Of a DNA stretch of 9,595 nucleotides, positions 7,432-9,595 are shown one piece after another. This DNA is from an uncultured Clostridia bacterium (lineage in GTDB: Bacteria > Bacillota > Clostridia > Christensenellales > Borkfalkiaceae): assembly GCA_946637575.1 (NCBI GenBank), contig CAMPBJ010000028.1, positions 1-9,595 of the forward strand, in the 5' to 3' direction. The first letter of the stretch is position 1. Each line of letters starts with the position of its first letter. The notes under the pieces were generated by a model, which was given only the letters and a program-made list of their open reading frames with translations, was not told where the DNA came from and did not search any database. Both the position numbers and the translations under genes were made by a program.

Positions 7432-7971
7432 ATGGAAGAAGTTTTTAAGGTAGATATCAAAGGCGTCGAAGCGTCTCTTCCCATACTTCCGCTGCCGTCC
7501 GGCGTTAAGATCGCGTTCTTTAACCTGCACGGCAATACTTTTCTTACCGAGCATTGCGGCAAGGAACTCGCTAAAGTCGCGGGCGACGTCGAAGTTCTCG
7601 TTACCGCGGAGTCAAAAGGGTTACAACTTACGCACGTTTTGGCAAGGGAACTCGGTATGCCTTTCTACGCCGTTGCAAGAAAGTCTAAAAAACTGTATAT
7701 GCAGGACGGAATCATGGTCTCTTACGGCTCTTCCATTACGACCGGTAAGGCGCAGGAATTCTACCTGTCTAAACACGATGCTGATTTGATAAAGGGCAAA
7801 AAGGTCGGAATTGTGGACGACGTTATATCCACCGGCGAAAGCTTAAAGGGGCTTGAAGCCCTCGTTATTAAAGCCGGCGGCATCATCACGAACAAGATGT
7901 TCGTTTTAGCCGAAGGAGACTCCAAAAACCGCCCCGACGTTACCTACCTCGCCTCTATCCCGCTGTTGTAA
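7432..7971 (+). CDS. Purine-type phosphoribosyltransferase family protein
   Basis: Type I phosphoribosyltransferases move ribose-5-phosphate from PRPP to a base, usually for salvage. The 179-residue protein shows the PRPP-binding signature VGIVDDVISTGES at 125-137, with the two acidic residues and the phosphate loop, preceded by VTAESKGLQLTHVLARELGMPFYAVARKSKK at about 57-87. That stretch matches the adenine/xanthine phosphoribosyltransferase fold, where an E(S/A)KG/RG segment binds pyrophosphate. Length fits adenine phosphoribosyltransferase (about 170-190). The exact base is not certain, and some members of this fold are regulators. The ATG at 7432 has GAAGGTG upstream (7419-7425); an earlier GTG at 7423 overlaps that site and is unlikely. 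The gene has its own promoter and terminator, so it is a single-gene unit divergent from the ATPase. Confidence 0.86.
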   Translation: MEEVFKVDIKGVEASLPILPLPSGVKIAFFNLHGNTFLTEHCGKELAKVAGDVEVLVTAESKGLQLTHVLARELGMPFYAVARKSKKLYMQDGIMVSYGSSITTGKAQEFYLSKHDADLIKGKKVGIVDDVISTGESLKGLEALVIKAGGIITNKMFVLAEGDSKNRPDVTYLASIPLL

Positions 7972-7989
7972 TTTTTGATTTGTAACGTA

Positions 7990-8018
7990 AACGCCGAGCG
8001 TGTTCGCTCGGCGTTTTT
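7990..8018 (+). terminator. Rho-independent terminator after the phosphoribosyltransferase gene
   Basis: A nine-pair GC-rich stem, CGCCGAGCG (7992-8000) with CGCTCGGCG (8005-8013) around TGTT, is followed by five T. On the opposite strand only three T follow, so it is a weaker stop for the convergent mazF transcript, whose stop codon is 16 bases beyond. Confidence 0.92.
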
Positions 8019-8033
8019 GTTGTTTTTTCGGGA

Positions 8034-8390
8034 TTAACTCGTTTGTTTTATTTCGAAGCCTAAACTTATCATCAGGGCGACGTTTACTTTTTGCATTTTT
8101 GAGTCGGACAGTTCGCCTATCCGCTCCTTTAACCTTCTTTTATCGAGAGTTCGGATCTGTTCTAATAAAATAACGGAGTCTTTCGAGAGACCAAACTCTT
8201 TTGCGGACAGTTCAATGTGCGTGGGAAGGCGCGCTTTGTCGAGCTTGCTCGTTACCGCCGCCGCGATTATCGTGGGGCTGTAGCGGTTGCCGGTGTCGTT
8301 CTGCACTATTAAAATAGGCCTTACTCCTCCCTGTTCGCTCCCCACCACGGGGCTAAGATCCGCATAATATAATTCTCCTCGTTTTACCAT
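8034..8390 (-). CDS. mazF: MazF/PemK-type endoribonuclease toxin (EndoA-like), no antitoxin gene beside it
   Basis: MazF-family toxins cut single-stranded RNA at short motifs and slow growth; the usual partner is a small MazE/EndoAI antitoxin. The 118-residue product aligns by eye along its length with Bacillus Endo[22 protein letters not shown] at the N-terminus, RPILIVQND at 24-32, AAVTSK at 44-49, LPTHIEL at 55-61 and [16 protein letters not shown] at 72-87. The catalytic residues are present as Arg24 and Thr47. I use the ATG at 8388-8390, which gives the family's normal start and has GGTGG upstream; a GTG at 8417 would add nine residues. A possible minus-strand -10 TATAAT is at 8488-8493, without a good -35. 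No AbrB-like antitoxin frame is seen upstream, where the tRNA-Arg locus begins. Fold and activity are near certain; a missing partner only means missing from this window. Confidence 0.94.
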   Translation of the reverse strand: MVKRGELYYADLSPVVGSEQGGVRPILIVQNDTGNRYSPTIIAAAVTSKLDKARLPTHIELSAKEFGLSKDSVILLEQIRTLDKRRLKERIGELSDSKMQKVNVALMISLGFEIKQTS

Positions 8391-8512
8391 AAAGCCACCG
8401 ACGTTTATTGTTCCCACTATTATTTTATGTATTCCTTTTACCGTGGGTTACTCCGCTTTTTTGATATTATTGACAACGGCAGAATAAATTATACTCTTTT
8501 TCCCCCGTCCGT

Positions 8513-8541
8513 TTGACAGATATAATTATTTGTAGTAAAAT
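8513..8541 (+). promoter_or_regulatory. Strong sigma-A-type promoter of the tRNA-Arg locus
   Basis: Perfect TTGACA at 8513-8518, a 17-base spacer and TAAAAT at 8536-8541. The start point should be near 8548, about 37 bases before the truncated tRNA copy at 8585. No protein gene follows on this strand before the tRNA sequences, so this was probably the promoter of the original tRNA-Arg. No terminator with a T run lies between it and the intact tRNA at 8750, which it may also serve. Confidence 0.85.
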
Positions 8542-8584
8542 GTCTTTTGTAAATAAACTTAATACACGTTTTCGTGATTTCTTT

Positions 8585-8628
8585 GCTTCCTTAGTTAAAT
8601 GGATATAACAAGCCCCTCCTAAGGGTTT
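8585..8628 (+). pseudogene. Truncated tRNA-Arg(CCU): 5' part through the anticodon stem
   Basis: The 25 bases at 8585-8609 match 8750-8774 of the intact tRNA with one difference (T8591 for G8756), and the 13 bases CCCCTCCTAAGGG at 8613-8625 match 8778-8790 exactly. The two blocks keep the same spacing, an offset of 165. The three bases before and after the shared anticodon core differ, AAG/TTT here against TTT/AAG in the intact gene, and still pair in both. The acceptor 5' strand, D arm and anticodon arm are present, but the variable loop, T arm, acceptor 3' strand and CCA are replaced by unrelated sequence. It is too short to make a tRNA. Because differences are in paired positions, it is not a simple recent duplication of the intact gene. 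Confidence 0.85.
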
Positions 8629-8637
8629 GGTATATCC
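8601..8637 (+). other. Near-symmetric site centred on the anticodon loop of the truncated tRNA; candidate recombination core
   Basis: GGATATA (8601-8607) pairs with TATATCC (8631-8637), and AAGCCC (8610-8615) pairs with GGGTTT (8623-8628, one G-T), leaving the seven-base centre CTCCTAA (8616-8622). Two inverted arms around a seven-base centre is the architecture of a tyrosine-recombinase core site, and anticodon loops are known attachment sites. The left arm is tRNA sequence and the right arm is not, as expected at a host-element junction. That it is the crossover site is inferred. Confidence 0.5.
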
Positions 8638-8658
8638 GACATAAACGTTAAAAAACAA

Positions 8659-8699
8659 GCGAAACTTACCTAAAATTTGCTGTTTTTGATAAGTTTCGC
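8659..8699. repeat. Ten-base perfect inverted repeat between the two tRNA copies
   Basis: GCGAAACTTA (8659-8668) and TAAGTTTCGC (8690-8699) are exact reverse complements with 21 bases between. No T run follows on the plus strand, so it is not an ordinary terminator. It could be a protein-binding site or RNA structure; function unknown. Confidence 0.75.
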
Positions 8700-8713
8700 C
8701 CTGTAAAATAATT

Positions 8714-8737
8714 ATCGGTATAAAAATCGGTATAAAA
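8714..8737 (+). repeat. Tandem pair of a 12-base repeat, candidate integrase arm-type sites
   Basis: ATCGGTATAAAA occurs at 8714-8725 and again at 8726-8737. A third, inverted copy is at 8905-8916, on the other side of the intact tRNA. Repeats of this size flanking a core near an integrase gene are typical of arm-type binding sites for tyrosine recombinases; the role is inferred. Confidence 0.7.
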
Positions 8738-8749
8738 TTTAATAAAAAT

Positions 8750-8824
8750 GCTTCCGTAGTTAAATGGATATAACTTTCCCCTCCTAAGGGAAGATTGTGG
8801 GTTCGATTCCCGCCGGGAGTACCA
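8750..8824 (+). tRNA. tRNA-Arg, anticodon CCU, with encoded CCA
   Basis: A complete cloverleaf can be drawn. The acceptor GCTTCCG (8750-8756) pairs with CGGGAGT (8814-8820), including two G-U pairs. The D stem is GTTA/TAAC, the anticodon stem is TTCCC/GGGAA around loop CTCCTAA with anticodon CCT at 8783-8785, and the T stem is GTGGG/CCCGC around TTCGATT. Discriminator A8821 is followed by CCA at 8822-8824. It reads AGG codons. A terminator follows after two bases. No convincing promoter of its own is visible in 8638-8749, so it may depend on the promoter at 8513-8541. It may be carried by the integrated element as a replacement. Confidence 0.95.
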
Positions 8825-8826
8825 CT

Positions 8827-8852
8827 AAAACCACAATATATTGTGGTTTTTC
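8827..8852 (+). terminator. Terminator after tRNA-Arg
   Basis: AAAACCACAA (8827-8836) pairs with TTGTGGTTTT (8841-8850) around TATA, followed by another T and a T-rich stretch. The near-symmetry means it could also end the integrase transcript from the other side, with a shorter T run. Confidence 0.8.
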
Positions 8853-8904
8853 TTTATTTTTAACCTAAATATTGATTTTACTTGTCGTTTTTTTCTTATA
8901 GCGT

Positions 8905-8916
8905 TTTTATACCGAT
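8905..8916 (-). repeat. Inverted third copy of the 12-base repeat
   Basis: TTTTATACCGAT is the exact reverse complement of the repeat at 8714-8737; with the neighbouring base the match to the first copy is 13 bases. It lies nine bases after the end of the integrase gene, between that gene and the intact tRNA, a usual place for an arm-type integrase site. Confidence 0.7.
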
Positions 8917-8924
8917 TTCAAATA

Positions 8925-9595
8925 TTAAACCGCCAATCTATTCAATGCGTTTAACGCTTTGTCCTGCGTATCGGGAATAAAGTGGCTGTAAACTTTTAAC
9001 GTTACCGTTGAATCCGAGTGCCCCATATACTTACTGACCGTCTGTATCGGCACGTTTTGGGATAGTAATAAACTGCAATAAGTGTGCCGTAAGCCGTGGC
9101 AGGAAACACGCTTTATATCGTGTTCTTCTTCCAAAGCCCTTAGCCAATGTCCGAGAGTATGCGGATAAATCGGCATACGATACATATTGACGGATAAATG
9201 ATACTCGTCTAACTTGTTCGGAAAATCCTTGTCAGATAAAACAAACCAATCGTAAAATATCCGCAAATCACGTATAAGCATTTCGGGCATAGGTATATCC
9301 CGTTTAGAAGTTTTCGTTTTAGGCTCTTTCTCGTAAACCATACCTTTTGCCGGAAGTCTGTTCCTGCGAATATGAATAACGCCTTTTTCAAAGTCAACGT
9401 CCGACCAACGAAGTCCGTTCATTTCGCCCTGACGAACGCCCGTCAAAATCATTATTTCAATCGGAATACGTTTATATATGTATTCGTCGGGTATTTCGTT
9501 CAGCGTTTTCAGAAAACTCTGCGCTTCCGCAAAATTAAAGACTTCCTTTTCGGATATTTCCCTTAAAGACAAATTGCTGTTTCCCGCGCCTATTT
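8925..9595 (-). CDS. Tyrosine recombinase/integrase, N-terminal part cut by the window edge
   Basis: Site-specific recombinase that cuts and rejoins DNA through a tyrosine, used by prophages and integrative elements for insertion and excision. The frame is open to the right edge, and 222 residues are visible. A TTG at 9572 is only an internal codon, since the frame continues upstream. The catalytic set is complete: Arg in TGVRQGE, Lys in KTKTSKRDIP, HGLRH with the H-x-x-R pair, GH in YMGHSDS, and the nucleophile Tyr in VYSHF (codon 8988-8990). The missing part should hold the arm-binding and SAM-like core-binding domains. The sequence resembles phage- and Tn916-type integrases of Firmicutes. 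Its 3' end points at the tRNA-Arg, about 100 bases away, the usual layout when the gene sits at the end of the element. Confidence 0.95.
   Translation of the reverse strand, partial: IGAGNSNLSLREISEKEVFNFAEAQSFLKTLNEIPDEYIYKRIPIEIMILTGVRQGEMNGLRWSDVDFEKGVIHIRRNRLPAKGMVYEKEPKTKTSKRDIPMPEMLIRDLRIFYDWFVLSDKDFPNKLDEYHLSVNMYRMPIYPHTLGHWLRALEEEHDIKRVSCHGLRHTYCSLLLSQNVPIQTVSKYMGHSDSTVTLKVYSHFIPDTQDKALNALNRLAV

Larger units (their letters stand above)
8616..9595. mobile_element. Left end of a putative integrative element at tRNA-Arg(CCU), running off the window
   Basis: Inferred from a broken tRNA-Arg, a symmetric core-like site in its anticodon loop, 12-base repeats on both sides of an intact tRNA-Arg, and a tyrosine integrase with its 3' end toward the junction. 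The left boundary is placed at the seven-base CTCCTAA centre. If the crossover was instead in the intact tRNA, the boundary would be near 8781-8787. The right end and cargo are outside the window, so the element type (prophage, ICE or other island) is unknown. Confidence 0.55.

Noticed and set aside
8470..8495. A second plus-strand promoter, TTGACA (8470-8475) with TATACT (8490-8495)
   Set aside because: The spacer is only 14 bases, and a better promoter with a 17-base spacer lies just downstream at 8513-8541.
8467..8658. Open frame of 63 codons on the minus strand upstream of mazF, considered as a MazE-type antitoxin
   Set aside because: It is antisense to the truncated tRNA and the promoter, has no AbrB- or RHH-like pattern, and has no convincing ribosome binding site.
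8585..8658. The truncated copy as a second functional tRNA-Arg
   Set aside because: Sequence after the anticodon stem cannot form a T arm or pair with the acceptor strand, and no CCA end is present at the right distance.
8659..8699. The inverted repeat as a transcription terminator
   Set aside because: The loop is 21 bases long and the stem is followed by GC-containing sequence, not a T run.

Overview
The window looks like chromosomal DNA of a low- to mid-GC Gram-positive bacterium of the Clostridia, probably an uncultured gut-type lineage. The evidence is a threonyl-tRNA synthetase gene behind a T-box leader, a YtxC-like sporulation-family gene, a YggS-SepF pair, a DegV-family protein, an EndoA-type MazF, and sigma-A-type promoters with AGGAGG-like ribosome binding sites. 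This is inference from gene content; no rRNA or other phylogenetic marker is present.

Layout. 1-1653 (+): the 3' part of a YggS/YlmE PLP-binding protein gene, sepF, and a DegV-family gene, closed by a hairpin terminator near 1676-1698. 1727-7312 (-): a P-type Ca2+-ATPase gene, then ytxC five bases after it, then thrS with its own promoter, T-box and leader terminator. 7313-7431: a divergent intergenic region with a good extended -10 promoter for the next gene. 7432-7971 (+): a phosphoribosyltransferase gene with a strong terminator. 8034-8390 (-): a MazF/EndoA toxin with no antitoxin gene visible beside it. 8391-8924 has no protein gene but is dense in other signals: a near-consensus promoter, a truncated tRNA-Arg copy, inverted and direct repeats, and an intact tRNA-Arg(CCU) with a terminator. 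8925-9595 (-): a tyrosine integrase running off the right edge.

Most of the window is housekeeping: PLP homeostasis, cell division, threonine charging under tRNA control, cation export and base salvage. The right end is different. It looks like the junction of an integrative element with a tRNA-Arg(CCU) locus. The 5' part of a tRNA-Arg lies directly behind a strong promoter and breaks off just after the anticodon stem. A complete tRNA-Arg(CCU) starts exactly 165 bases further on, followed by a terminator and an integrase whose 3' end faces it. A 12-base sequence occurs twice in tandem left of the intact tRNA and once inverted between the tRNA and the integrase, as expected of integrase arm-type sites. 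My preferred reading is that the element entered the anticodon loop of the resident tRNA-Arg, broke it, and brings a complete replacement tRNA. The far end of the element is outside the window, so this is a hypothesis with a clear test.

I see no CRISPR array, no transposase gene, and no clearly undescribed multi-gene protein system.
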